Shown here one piece after another: positions 47,420 to 55,934 of a stretch of DNA of 64,000 bases. Under the pieces are notes generated by a model, which saw nothing but the letters and a program-made list of their open reading frames with translations, had not been told where the DNA came from and made no database searches. A program made the translations under genes and the position numbers. Source of the DNA: Methanobacterium_B sp963825335 (GTDB taxonomy: Archaea > Methanobacteriota > Methanobacteria > Methanobacteriales > Methanobacteriaceae); assembly GCA_963825335.1 (NCBI GenBank), contig CAWGSP010000001.1, positions 1,736,001 through 1,800,000 of the forward strand, in the 5' to 3' direction. Each line of letters begins with the position of its first letter. Position 1 is the first letter of the stretch.

Positions 47420-47942
47420 ATGAAAATAGTTGAAATGGTTAGAGAATCTTTGAGTTATCCGTTTTCGGATTGGAAAAAAATTGTAATTTTGGGATAATAA
47501 TTTTGATTAGTAACCTGTATGCGCTTATGTTTTTTAGAAGTGTTAGAGGTCTTTTATTTTTAATTAGTTTTTTGATTTCATTTTTTGTTTTGGGTTATTC
47601 GTTTAGAATTATTAAATCATCTTTAAACAGTGTTGATGAACTTCCTAAATATAATAATTGGGGGGAATGTTCAAAGATGGTGTCAGGGTTTATATAGTGC
47701 ATTTGGTATATTTAATCCCGGTTCTTTTGTTATTATTTGTATTTTCGAATAGTTTTTTTTATGCAGTTGGGGATCCTTCTTCATTAAATATTTTAGTAGG
47801 TTATTTATATGAATTAATTATGGCTCTAGTTTATGGATCAATCAATATTTTTGTTGCTAAGGCCGGAATTTTGTTTTTAGCTACAGTTTTATATCTTTTA
47901 GTCACTCTTCCCATAAGGTTAAATTTATGTACTCCCTTATAG
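47420..47942 (+). pseudogene. DUF4013 membrane protein, frameshifted
   Basis: An ATG behind ATAGGGG opens the DUF4013 N-terminus (VRESLSYPFSDWKKIVILG), which then stops; a one-base shift continues with IIILISNL and VLGYSFRIIKSSLN, a second shift near 47655-47670 continues with FKDGVRVYIVHLVYLIPV, and the frame ends early at 47942 without the usual C-terminal helices. At least two, probably three, lesions make it a pseudogene. The IS element begins 140 bases downstream. Confidence 0.85.
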
Positions 47943-48073
47943 TTTGTAAAATGTATGATAGTTGAGCTAAATATCAAATGTCCATATTTTCATTAAAAAT
48001 TCTACTGACTAAAAATTTAACTATTAATAATTACGTTATGTTTAGGGGCAAGTTTTGTTTTGATTTAAAAATA

Positions 48074-48098
48074 CATATAATGGCTTTGTAGAAACCCT
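48074..48098. repeat. IS left end: 8-bp target duplication and 17-bp inverted repeat
   Basis: CATATAAT (48074-48081) is followed by GGCTTTGTAGAAACCCT (48082-48098). The same octamer flanks the other end of the element and the 17-mer is repeated there in inverse orientation, both without mismatch. Confidence 0.95.
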
Positions 48099-49251
48099 TT
48101 TTTTAGTTGATTTGTGTTGATCTGTAGATGTTGTATATTGTGTTTTTGAGTTTGGTTTCTTTGTTTGATAGCTGTGTGCTTCTGCTGTGGTTTGTGCCAT
48201 TGAATTTTCTTTTTATTATTGAAAATATGCTTTCTACATTGTTTCTTTTTAAGTATATTTTTTTTCGAAATATTGCTGGACTTTTTAATCGGTATTGGCC
48301 TTTTTTTGCCCTGTTTTTAAGGGGTATTTGGTCAAATGCGTTGAGTTCTTCATTTATGCATTTTCTTATCGGTTCTGTGTCGTAAACTTTGTCTGCTACT
48401 ATGTATTCTGGTTTATATTTTTTTATTTGTCTTAATGCAGGTTTTGCGAATTGTGTGTCATATTTGGGTCCGCGTGATGTTTGATAATGTAAAATCAGAC
48501 GTGTTTTTACGTCTATTGTTAAATGGTTTTTTATGTAGCTTTTTCTTTCCTTTTGTCGTATTTTTGCATAATATTTGTCGGCATAATCATTAGTAAAACC
48601 AGAGCCGTCCAATGCTATTATATCTGCTTTAATATCATTTAATGAAATTATTAATTGGTTAATTTCCATAATTTGTTTTGAAGGGAATCGTTTGAAGAAT
48701 TTTTGGATTGTTGTAAAGTGTGGAACCTTTTTTATCCTCAAATATTTCTTAATTCTGTCGGATACGTCAATAAAATCTATAATCTCTCGATATGTTGATT
48801 TTGTGTAAATTTTCATTGCCAATATGGTGAACAAAGCATGCTGAGAATATAAATGGTTAGAAAAAACATTAGAATACTTACTTATCGCTATTTTAACATA
48901 ATAAAATGTCCTTTCAATGAATTTCACCAGATTATTCTCTTTTAACTCTTTATTCTTGTTTAAAAATCTTTTTAAACATTGAAATTTAGAATTTTTATAA
49001 CCAAAATCCGAAAGATTTAATTGCTTTGAAACCCCACAATAAACAGGGGAATAATAGATTTCGCTAATCATAATAATATTATTCCCCTTTCTCATTATAA
49101 ATACTTTAGCAACCGTATTTAAAAATATAAAAGTGTAATTTCCAGTGAAAACAGGAAAACACAAACTTCAAACTAATAATTCTATTTTACAAATAAAAAA
49201 TACACAAAAACCTCAAATTTTAATAAAAAAAATGAGGGTTTCTACAAAGCC
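48082..49251 (-). mobile_element. Intact IS5-family (ISH1-like) insertion sequence, 1170 bp
   Basis: One DDE transposase gene is framed by perfect 17-bp terminal inverted repeats and an 8-bp direct target duplication (CATATAAT on both sides). The 8-bp duplication fits the ISH1 group of IS5. Perfect ends and an open transposase frame point to a recent insertion. It sits between the DUF4013 pseudogene and the protease gene. Confidence 0.93.
48103..49071 (-). CDS. IS5-family DDE transposase
   Basis: 322 residues from the ATG at 49071; a longer frame reaches 49164 but would start upstream of the promoter. The acid triad is visible as ALDGSGFTNDY (first Asp), VADKVYDTEPIR (second Asp) and the YREK-like NNVESIFSIIKRKF (Glu). 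An N-terminal helical region contains YREIIDFIDVS, as in IS5 DUF772-type proteins. A TATA-like TATTTATAA on the minus strand near 49096-49104 lies about 28 bases before the ATG, so the mRNA may be leaderless. The frame is intact, so the element may still be active. Confidence 0.92.
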   Translation of the reverse strand: MISEIYYSPVYCGVSKQLNLSDFGYKNSKFQCLKRFLNKNKELKENNLVKFIERTFYYVKIAISKYSNVFSNHLYSQHALFTILAMKIYTKSTYREIIDFIDVSDRIKKYLRIKKVPHFTTIQKFFKRFPSKQIMEINQLIISLNDIKADIIALDGSGFTNDYADKYYAKIRQKERKSYIKNHLTIDVKTRLILHYQTSRGPKYDTQFAKPALRQIKKYKPEYIVADKVYDTEPIRKCINEELNAFDQIPLKNRAKKGQYRLKSPAIFRKKIYLKRNNVESIFSIIKRKFNGTNHSRSTQLSNKETKLKNTIYNIYRSTQIN

Positions 49252-49259
49252 CATATAAT
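49235..49259. repeat. IS right end: 17-bp inverted repeat and 8-bp target duplication
   Basis: AGGGTTTCTACAAAGCC (49235-49251) is the exact reverse complement of the left end, followed by CATATAAT (49252-49259), the copied target site. Confidence 0.95.
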
Positions 49260-49440
49260 ATTTTCATAAATTATTTTTATAATTTAAACTATTAAATATT
49301 TCTTGGATTGTAAGAAACTATTCTACGATGACCAATGTTAATCAATTAAATAATAATATTAAACCATTCTGATTTTTCATGTGCAGATTGTAGTATAACA
49401 GTTATGGTCTTATTAATTATTTTATAGTAAATTATATATT

Positions 49441-49506
49441 ATGTTAATGATCACTTACTAACGTAGATCTAAAATTATGTTAGCGATTACATGCTAACAT
49501 AGATCT
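49441..49506. promoter_or_regulatory. Two imperfect 30-bp direct repeats upstream of the protease gene
   Basis: The segments 49441-49470 and 49477-49506 align over 30 positions with six differences, both beginning ATGTTA and ending TAGATCT. The second also forms an 8-bp inverted repeat, ATGTTAGC (49477-49484) with GCTAACAT (49493-49500). They end 36 bases before the protease start, where a regulator could act. Confidence 0.65.
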
Positions 49507-49541
49507 ATGAATTGTAAATTTAAACCTAGGAGGAATATGAA

Positions 49542-50444
49542 ATGGATAAGAAAAACATTAAAGGTTGGATAAAACATTCCGAAGCTGTGGCAAGTGATAA
49601 ATACCCACAATATACTAAAGAATATATAAATCAAATACCTACATTGGATGATCCTAGAGTCAAATCAAGTCTTCCTATACCTATACCTATACCTTATAAA
49701 CATTTGTTACCAGCTTCGTATAGTTTATTATCTATGATAGCACCCGCCAGGTATAATCAAGGAGATTTAGAGATATGTTTCGCATTTGCAGGGTGTGGAA
49801 TTGTAGAATATTTTATTAAAAACACTCCACCATTTGGCGAAGTAGAAGAACTTTCTGAATTGTACCTTGGATATTGGTCAAGATATATCTTAGATGGGAA
49901 TAAACCTCCAACTGGAGATAATGGTTCTACAATTCTAGCAACAATGCAAGCATTACAGGAATATGGAATTTGTTCAGAAAATTTATGGGCATATACCGAT
50001 GCAAATCTAAATATTGCACCATCAGCCGCAGCTGATGCTGCAGCAAAGAACCTTGATGTGGGAAAATACTTTGCTATTCCACAAACACAGAATCAGGCTA
50101 AATTATCAGCAATTAAAACCGCTCTATATCAGGGAATTCCGCTTATGTTTGGTTGTGAAGTGCATAATTCAATCTTTAATGTTGGAAGTAATGGGCTTGA
50201 ACCATATGCATCACCTAACAGTACAACTGATCCAATTGCGGGAGGACATGCTCGTTATATTTTCGGATGGAATGATGATCAAGAAATTCCTAATGCACCA
50301 ATTACAGGAGCATTTCTAGTAATGAACTCTTGGAGTGCTAATTGGGGGGATAATGGTTATTCATGGGTTTCATATCAAGTATGGTTAGATCAGGAAACTG
50401 ATGATATGGGTTTAACCACTATTGATGCAGTAGTTACTGATTGA
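49542..50444 (+). CDS. Papain-like (C1) cysteine protease, cytoplasmic
   Basis: 300 residues. The papain order of active residues is present: Gln73 in YNQGD (oxyanion), Cys79 in EICFAFAG, His236 in GGHARYIFGW and Asn262 in VMNSWSANWGDNGYSW. There is no signal peptide and no propeptide, unlike secreted papain relatives, so it probably acts inside the cell or leaves by another route. The Pro-rich IPIPIPY segment precedes the first helix. An AGGAGGAA site lies seven bases before the ATG. A fragment of a second copy lies at 42707-42809. A chagasin-type inhibitor is encoded elsewhere in the window. Confidence 0.9.
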   Translation: MDKKNIKGWIKHSEAVASDKYPQYTKEYINQIPTLDDPRVKSSLPIPIPIPYKHLLPASYSLLSMIAPARYNQGDLEICFAFAGCGIVEYFIKNTPPFGEVEELSELYLGYWSRYILDGNKPPTGDNGSTILATMQALQEYGICSENLWAYTDANLNIAPSAAADAAAKNLDVGKYFAIPQTQNQAKLSAIKTALYQGIPLMFGCEVHNSIFNVGSNGLEPYASPNSTTDPIAGGHARYIFGWNDDQEIPNAPITGAFLVMNSWSANWGDNGYSWVSYQVWLDQETDDMGLTTIDAVVTD

Positions 50445-50665
50445 AAATGTTTAGAATATAACCATAAACTTAAGATTTTAACAATATTTTTAATGGTTAA
50501 AAATCTTACCTTTTTTTGGTTTTAAAGGTCTGTAAATTTATTGGAAGATTACTTTTGAAGTCTGGATAAATTATTACTCATGAAAAGTTTGTAAATATAT
50601 ATGGGTATTACAATAAAATGCAACAGTACTATAAATTTCTAAGATCACGATAAAAAGAAGACATA

Positions 50666-50868
50666 AGAAAATTCATAAAACAAATAAGAACTATAAATCC
50701 AACGTACAAAATGATCATACTCGATACTTCAATCCAAACCTGTTAAACTAACTACTGAAAAAGCCCAAAATTAAACATAGACCTCAATTCCTACCATACC
50801 CACTATACCTAACCCAACAGAATACATATGGAAACAATAAAAAGAGAGAAATAACCATTATTCATTGA
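50666..50868 (+). pseudogene. IS630-family transposase relic
   Basis: In two alternating frames the sequence gives, in order, NPTYKMIILDTSI, LNIDLN, FLPYPLYL, ETIKRE and EITIIH. This is the order of the C-terminal catalytic part of IS630 transposases (LDNASIH ... LNIDLIYLPPYSPDLNP ... WKTIKRE). Several stops and frameshifts separate the pieces and the N-terminal half is missing. Confidence 0.7.
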
Positions 50869-51146
50869 AAAATAAGAACAATTAAAAAAATTTAATAGGA
50901 ATACACTTAAAAACGGCACACAAACATTAAAATACGCTAAAAATGAATAAAAAAAATTCTTAAACAAAAATTAAAAATGTTAGTATTACAAATGACCGAT
51001 TCAATATGCTCAATATTTTTAATATTAATAGTATATTATTCACAAAGTTGTTAATAATTATTAAAACAATTCATTAGAATGACAACTACCAAATATTAAT
51101 GGAATACTAGTTAAATAGATTCAACCTTCATTTTAACAGTCTCAAA

Positions 51147-51217
51147 AAGGTGGACGCTGTGGTTTTTAAAAGATATTCCATATAAAATAATATAAAAACC
51201 AGTTTAAATAATACAAT
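51147..51217 (+). pseudogene. Degraded copy of the msrA 3' end and flank
   Basis: AAAAAGGTGGACGCTGTGG and the following bases repeat the last codons of msrA (KKGGRCGF and stop) and about 45 bases of its downstream flank (42291-42358), with small insertions and substitutions. No upstream part of msrA is present here. It marks a duplication junction downstream of the protease gene. Confidence 0.85.
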
Positions 51218-51292
51218 AAAATCAATTTTCACAGAGAATGTATAATAAAGATTTTTTATAAATTTGATATGATTAAGATAGGGGATATTATT

Positions 51293-52258
51293 ATGGTAAA
51301 ATTTGACTTTACAAATCCGATTGTAACTATAATTGCAAGTATAATTTTTATATTAATTGCTCTGAATCTATTAGGATCCACAATTGGTCCTTATAGTAAT
51401 TTCATAATACTAGTAATTGGGGGATTTATAGCCACGTATTTTGCTAAAGAAAGAAAAATCCGATATGGACTTTATGGGGGAACACTTTCATTAGTAATTA
51501 CTGCTATTCCTATGATTTTTATGGTGAATAGTTTTTATATTATTATTTCACTTTTAATTGGATCAATAGGTATAATAATTATTGGGGCTGTTTTCGGAAC
51601 CATTGGGGGTTTTATTGGAAAAAAAATACCAAAAAATAAAACAGCTGAAAGTATGGGTTATTTAATATGTGATAAATGTGGCGGATATTATGAATTACAG
51701 CCGGGAGAATCTCCTGAAGATTTTAAACAATGTGAATGCAGTGGAAAACTAAAATATAGTACATTACTACCTAATAATGAATCTGAAGATTCAAATTCAA
51801 ATAAAACCAAAAATATTAATTACAAAAATAAAATTAGATCTTTTATAAACTTTAAAAATAAAAAATTTTTAGTAATACTAGCCATTTTAGCTCTGATTAT
51901 CATAATAACACCTATTTTGTATTCTGTAACTATTTCAACTCCTAACTATACATTATTAGGATCCTATAATGCAAGTAAAATAAATACGACAGGGACAAAC
52001 GTTACTATACCTAATGGAACAAAATCCATTAAAATCGAATATAATTTACAGGCACAAGGAACCAAACAAAATGCAATTGGTTTAGGTGTAATAGCATACA
52101 ATTCAAATCATAACATGGCATATGGTAATGCAACATCTGTAGTTATTGGACAAAATACAACCGGTATTATGATAATTAACAATTCTGAAATAATGGATAT
52201 ATTACTTCAAGCAAAAGGAATTCAAGGTAAAATCAAAATTTATACATCAAAATATTAA
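51293..52258 (+). CDS. Membrane protein with zinc-ribbon and external C-terminal domain
   Basis: 321 residues. Three or four N-terminal membrane helices with a Gly-rich last loop (about 1-115, resembling DUF5518-type regions) lead to a cytoplasmic zinc ribbon with CDKCGGYYEL and QCECSGKLKY (about 125-155), a Lys/Asn-rich linker, another helix (about 190-212) and a 100-residue Thr/Asn-rich domain that would be outside. The ATG at 51293 has GGGGAT eight bases upstream; the one at 51269 has none. The zinc ribbon with a PGESPEDF loop is common in Methanobacterium membrane proteins. Function unknown. Confidence 0.75.
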   Translation: MVKFDFTNPIVTIIASIIFILIALNLLGSTIGPYSNFIILVIGGFIATYFAKERKIRYGLYGGTLSLVITAIPMIFMVNSFYIIISLLIGSIGIIIIGAVFGTIGGFIGKKIPKNKTAESMGYLICDKCGGYYELQPGESPEDFKQCECSGKLKYSTLLPNNESEDSNSNKTKNINYKNKIRSFINFKNKKFLVILAILALIIIITPILYSVTISTPNYTLLGSYNASKINTTGTNVTIPNGTKSIKIEYNLQAQGTKQNAIGLGVIAYNSNHNMAYGNATSVVIGQNTTGIMIINNSEIMDILLQAKGIQGKIKIYTSKY

Positions 52259-52659
52259 TGATTAAAATTTCCTTTTTTATTATATGACTTTATTTTTATT
52301 GTTATTTTGTCCACCTTTTGATGTAATTTGTCCAACTTCAACGAAAATAAGGATTCCTGGCTTAAGACACATATGATCTTTGTTATGGCTTTGGCTTACG
52401 TTACTCATGCATGTAATGGTAATTTACGTAAAATAAATAAAAAATTGATTGATCAAATGGTTAATGCATTAACACCCATTCCAAATCTTTCAGACCCTAC
52501 GAAAGGGTCATTTCCAGACGAAACAATAGCATTAAACTAAATGGTTTAAAAGATTTAAAAAAGAAAGCAAATATTCCAACTCCAAATTTGGAATGCTCTT
52601 GAAAGTCATATTAACAACTAAATAAAAACAGTACCTTAAAAAAAGGGGCAGAAATTTTT
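52259..52659. other. Intergenic region, possible relics
   Basis: A 70-codon plus-strand frame (52328-52540) lacks a start with a ribosome site and is not called, though its segment LKTHMIFVMALAYVTHACNG is protein-like and may be a relic. At 52629-52646 the bases again resemble the msrA end (CAGTACCTTAAAAAAAGG). Confidence 0.45.
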
Positions 52660-52866
52660 GTGGAATCTAAAATAAAATTTATAAATATTTTTTTTAAAAA
52701 ATCGATTATCGAGTCTGTATTATATGATCAAATCTTTATTAAAATAACTGGGCATTTGTTGGCTGATCTAAAATATTTAATAATGAGTAATATCCTTAAT
52801 TTAATAGATGTTCAATATGCTGTAAAAATATTGGGTCACAGAAAAACTTTCCTAAAAGGGTGTTAA
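52660..52866 (+). CDS. Possible small ORF before the thioesterase gene
   Basis: 68 residues from a GTG 12 bases after AAAGGGG. The end of the frame overlaps the ribosome site of the next gene, which would allow coupling. The sequence is hydrophobic and basic, without a recognised motif, and could equally be a relic. Low confidence. Confidence 0.25.
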   Translation: MESKIKFINIFFKKSIIESVLYDQIFIKITGHLLADLKYLIMSNILNLIDVQYAVKILGHRKTFLKGC

Positions 52867-52869
52867 TTT

Positions 52870-53274
52870 ATGGAAACAGATATAATTAAAACATTTTTTA
52901 AAAATGACAAATTTGCAGAGTTCTTAGGGATAGAACTTATTGAAGTGTCTGATGGATCTGCAGTTTCAACCATGAAAATTCGAAACCATCATCTCAACGG
53001 TATAAATACAGTGCATGGTGGCGCTATATTTACCTTAGCCGACTTCACCTTCGCAGTTGCAGCAAACACACACGGAAGGTTAACGGTCGCAATAAATGCA
53101 AGTATTTCATTCATGAAGGCAGCATCTGGGGGAACTTTAACTGCTACAGCAAATGAAGTATCAGCAAATCCAAAAATTGCCAGTTATACAGTTCGTATCA
53201 CTGACGATGAAGACGATCTGATAGCAATATTCCAGGGACTGGCCTACAGAAAACGGGACAAAATGAAGGTCTAA
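52870..53274 (+). CDS. PaaI-type hotdog thioesterase
   Basis: 134 residues of the single-hotdog PaaI/YigI-like family. The motif NTVHGGAIFTLADFTFAVAAN (about 44-64, given here as landmark) holds the catalytic Asp of the HGG...D pattern, followed by the strand INASISFMKAASGGTLTA. Such enzymes cleave acyl- or aryl-CoA thioesters in the cytoplasm as tetramers. AGGGTG lies eight bases before the ATG. It is probably monocistronic. Confidence 0.9.
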   Translation: METDIIKTFFKNDKFAEFLGIELIEVSDGSAVSTMKIRNHHLNGINTVHGGAIFTLADFTFAVAANTHGRLTVAINASISFMKAASGGTLTATANEVSANPKIASYTVRITDDEDDLIAIFQGLAYRKRDKMKV

Positions 53275-53582
53275 ATCAATCACATTTGTAATATAATGAC
53301 GTGTTGACAATTTTTTTTTATGATGGTTGAGCGGTTGAGAATTTCATTATAACTCAAAATGCATATATCCAATACATTTCAGGATTTAGTATTCCCAATG
53401 TTATTTGTAATTTATAATAAAATTCATTTGTAAATATTGGGTCTTGAAAATGAGATTAAACGTTTATAAAACAATAAAATGATTTTTAATACAAATATTT
53501 CCGACAAATATTAATTCTATTAAATGCAAATATATTAACACTATTTGATACATCATCAAAAACTTGGAAGGAGAGGAAAAAT
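53275..53582. other. Intergenic region
   Basis: AT-rich spacer; a T-run at 53312-53320 may terminate the thioesterase transcript and a TATA-like ATTTATAATAA near 53410-53420 is a weak promoter candidate for the ferritin-like gene. Confidence 0.45.
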
Positions 53583-53987
53583 TTGGATACAGCCGAAGTA
53601 ATTAAACTCTTAAATGAAGATTTTGTTAGGGAACTTGAAGCTTCTATGATATATGTATACAACTCATTTATAATGGATGAATGTGACCCAAGCAGAGTTA
53701 CAGAGGCTATTTCCGTTGATGAGATGAGACACATGTGGTGGCTGGCAGATCTCATAACTAAAAGAGGAGGCAAGCCCACAATGGAACACAAAGAACTTGA
53801 TTTTGGTGAAAATAAACTTAAATCTCAGCTTGAACGACAAATTCAATTAGAAACAGAGGGAATAAATAGATATGACCATCAAATCGAAATAATTGACGAT
53901 GAAGAAGTTGTAGGTGTTCTTAAACACATTCTAGATGAGGAGAAACGGCATAGAAAAGAATTTAAAATGAGATTAGAAGAACTATGA
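53583..53987 (+). CDS. Ferritin-like di-iron protein
   Basis: 134 residues forming a four-helix bundle. Metal-ligand positions appear as an early Glu in FVRELEASMIYVYNSF, the ExxH in VDEMRHMWW, a Glu in QLETEGINRYDHQ and the second ExxH in DEEKRHRKEF, matching the bacterioferritin/rubrerythrin-like pattern. It has no rubredoxin domain. It probably handles iron or peroxide under oxygen exposure. The start is a TTG about seven bases after GGAGAGG. Confidence 0.88.
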   Translation: MDTAEVIKLLNEDFVRELEASMIYVYNSFIMDECDPSRVTEAISVDEMRHMWWLADLITKRGGKPTMEHKELDFGENKLKSQLERQIQLETEGINRYDHQIEIIDDEEVVGVLKHILDEEKRHRKEFKMRLEEL

Positions 53988-54059
53988 TAACATAATATCA
54001 CAGAACATCATGATACAGGCGAATAGCTATGAATGACAATGTTTTCATAGTATTATCAC

Positions 54060-54518
54060 TTACTCGGGAAGATTATCTTTTATTTTTTTTATGATCCTTT
54101 TGCGAACTCTGTTTGAAAGAGATCTAAATGGTCTGGGTTTCATGGTTCCGAAATAAAGGTCATCAAATACCATCCCTTCAAAATGAACTTCATGGTTGTA
54201 TCTAGGTATGAAATGCCAATGCACGTGTGGATCAGGAGGGTCCTGTAGGTATGAAGCGTTCATTAACGATCCCCAGTTGCATAATGTGACATCAAAACAT
54301 TTTCTCATGGAAGATTCCAATTTAAAAACAAGTTGACCAAATTCAACCCATTCGTCTGTTGTTAAATGGGATAAATCTTCTGCATGTCTGCTTAAAGCAA
54401 TGACACACGTACCAATATTGCTCTGTTGTGGTGCCAAGAAAACTATCCAATGTTTTGTTTTAAGGATAAAATCTCCGAAATCATATTTCTCAAGTTTCTT
54501 ACAATACTCACATTCCAA
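54060..54518 (-). CDS. HIT-family hydrolase/transferase
   Basis: About 152 residues. The histidine triad appears as DPHVHWHFIPRY near the middle, and an N-terminal CEYC pair may bind zinc. The family hydrolyses or transfers nucleotides (Hint, Fhit, GalT-related). The TTG at 54518 lies six bases after AGGGGGTG; the GTG at 54527 is inside that site. It converges on the ferritin-like gene. Confidence 0.88.
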   Translation of the reverse strand: MECEYCKKLEKYDFGDFILKTKHWIVFLAPQQSNIGTCVIALSRHAEDLSHLTTDEWVEFGQLVFKLESSMRKCFDVTLCNWGSLMNASYLQDPPDPHVHWHFIPRYNHEVHFEGMVFDDLYFGTMKPRPFRSLSNRVRKRIIKKIKDNLPE

Positions 54519-54652
54519 ATGGAACACCCCCTAGACAATTAATACTGCATGATAACAATACCTTAATAGCTCCTATTTATTTATATTAAGTCCTTATTAA
54601 TAGATATAAATTATCAATACAGGAATGATTTAATATCCAAGAGTGAAATATT

Positions 54653-55009
54653 ATGGTGCTTAAAAGAGAAGAAATGGAAGAATTAGAAGAACAACTTGTG
54701 TTAATTTACAGGTTTGTGTCCCAGAATAAAAGTTTTAAAAAATTTTATTATGAAGGTGTAGAAACTAAACCATTATTCAATGATAAAACAGGGGTTTTAA
54801 CAGAACTAGTGAATAACGAAAATTCTGAGGAAATCCTTAAATCTTGTATAATGGAAATTGAGGATTCAAAACCCGATGAAGAAAAATTATCTGCCTTTCA
54901 TGAGGTATTAGACTCATATGATCTAGAAATTCTCTACAAAAAGTACGGGATGAGTGGGGTAGAAGATGTTGATAAGCTGGACATAAAAAAGTTGATAAAT
55001 TCACTCTAA
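54653..55009 (+). CDS. Small acidic hypothetical protein
   Basis: 118 residues, helical and acidic (EEMEELEEQLVLIYRF at the start, then DLEILYKKYGMSGVEDVDKLDIKK). No hydrophobic segment or motif is seen and I do not recognise the family. GAGTG lies upstream of the ATG. It precedes the DUF998 gene by about 90 bases on the same strand. Confidence 0.6.
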   Translation: MVLKREEMEELEEQLVLIYRFVSQNKSFKKFYYEGVETKPLFNDKTGVLTELVNNENSEEILKSCIMEIEDSKPDEEKLSAFHEVLDSYDLEILYKKYGMSGVEDVDKLDIKKLINSL

Positions 55010-55101
55010 GACATGAAAGACCCTTACTTTCAGCTAGATTAACCTATCCATAATCATTAAATACAAATTGTTTATAAAAAAAATTTTGAGGAAGTGAAAT
55101 C

Positions 55102-55764
55102 ATGAAATTTCAGAGGGGAAGTATTTTCAAACCTGAAAATGATCACTATAAATATGCAGGAATTTTTTTGATGATCGGATGTATCCAATATCTATTGGTT
55201 GTTAACTTAGCAGAGTCAATGTTTTCAGGTTACAGCATAGCCCAAAACAGTTTAAGCGATCTGGGGGGATTGTTTGCATCGACTCAAGTAGCCCTCATGT
55301 TCAATGTGAGCAACATGATCCTAGGTATCCTTATCTTGGCATCGGTATATTTGATACTTAAAAGTGGAGGGTGCCGTCTTTTTTCGGGCTGTCTTGGTAT
55401 ATTTGGTTTCTGTATAGCTGCACTCGGAATATTCCCAGAATACATTCCTACAATCCACGTAACTTTAATATTAATAGCATACTTCATCGGAAGTTTAGCA
55501 TTGATATTCAGCTACAGACTAGGCATCAACATACCCATGACAATAATTTCCATGATATTAGGATTCACAGCCCTAATTACTATCATAACACCAGTTATAT
55601 TGGGTATGGGTACGACCAATCCATTAGGTTTATTAATTGGTAAGGGCGGCTTGGAAAGATTAATCATATATCCAATAATCCTATATTTAACCGCTTTGGG
55701 TGGTTATCTCACAAGCAGAGGAAAGGATTGGGTTAGAATAAGATTCACAGATGGATATTGGTGA
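55102..55764 (+). CDS. DUF998 membrane protein
   Basis: 220 residues with six predicted membrane helices. The loop AQNSLSDLGG after the first helix is the landmark of DUF998. Such proteins are common in methanogens and bacteria; their role is unknown. GAGGAAGTG lies upstream of the ATG. It is monocistronic or follows the small acidic protein. Confidence 0.85.
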   Translation: MKFQRGSIFKPENDHYKYAGIFLMIGCIQYLLVVNLAESMFSGYSIAQNSLSDLGGLFASTQVALMFNVSNMILGILILASVYLILKSGGCRLFSGCLGIFGFCIAALGIFPEYIPTIHVTLILIAYFIGSLALIFSYRLGINIPMTIISMILGFTALITIITPVILGMGTTNPLGLLIGKGGLERLIIYPIILYLTALGGYLTSRGKDWVRIRFTDGYW

Positions 55765-55934
55765 ATGAATAACCTGAATATTTGTTAAAAATCAATCTGT
55801 AATAAATTTTTTTCAGACTAACATCAGCCTGTGATCGTTGCTTGTCAATTTATTCGGTACCTCTGGTTACATTTTAACATTTTTAAGACGAAAATATTAT
55901 AAAATTAGATAATGAAATTTCGACTTGTTTGCAT

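Larger units (their letters stand above)
50445..51292. other. Intergenic region with transposase relic and msrA 3' copy
   Basis: T-rich sequence after the protease gene (50500-50520) may terminate it. An IS630 relic (50666-50868) and a degraded copy of the end of msrA (51147-51217) follow. No intact gene. Confidence 0.65.

Noticed and set aside
22750..50444. Direct functional pairing of the chagasin inhibitor with the papain-like protease
   Set aside because: The inhibitor has a signal peptide and the protease has none, and the genes are 27 kb apart, so physical meeting is not supported by sequence.
52328..52540. A 70-codon plus-strand frame
   Set aside because: No ribosome site and a doubtful start; at most a relic, so it was mentioned only in the intergenic entry.
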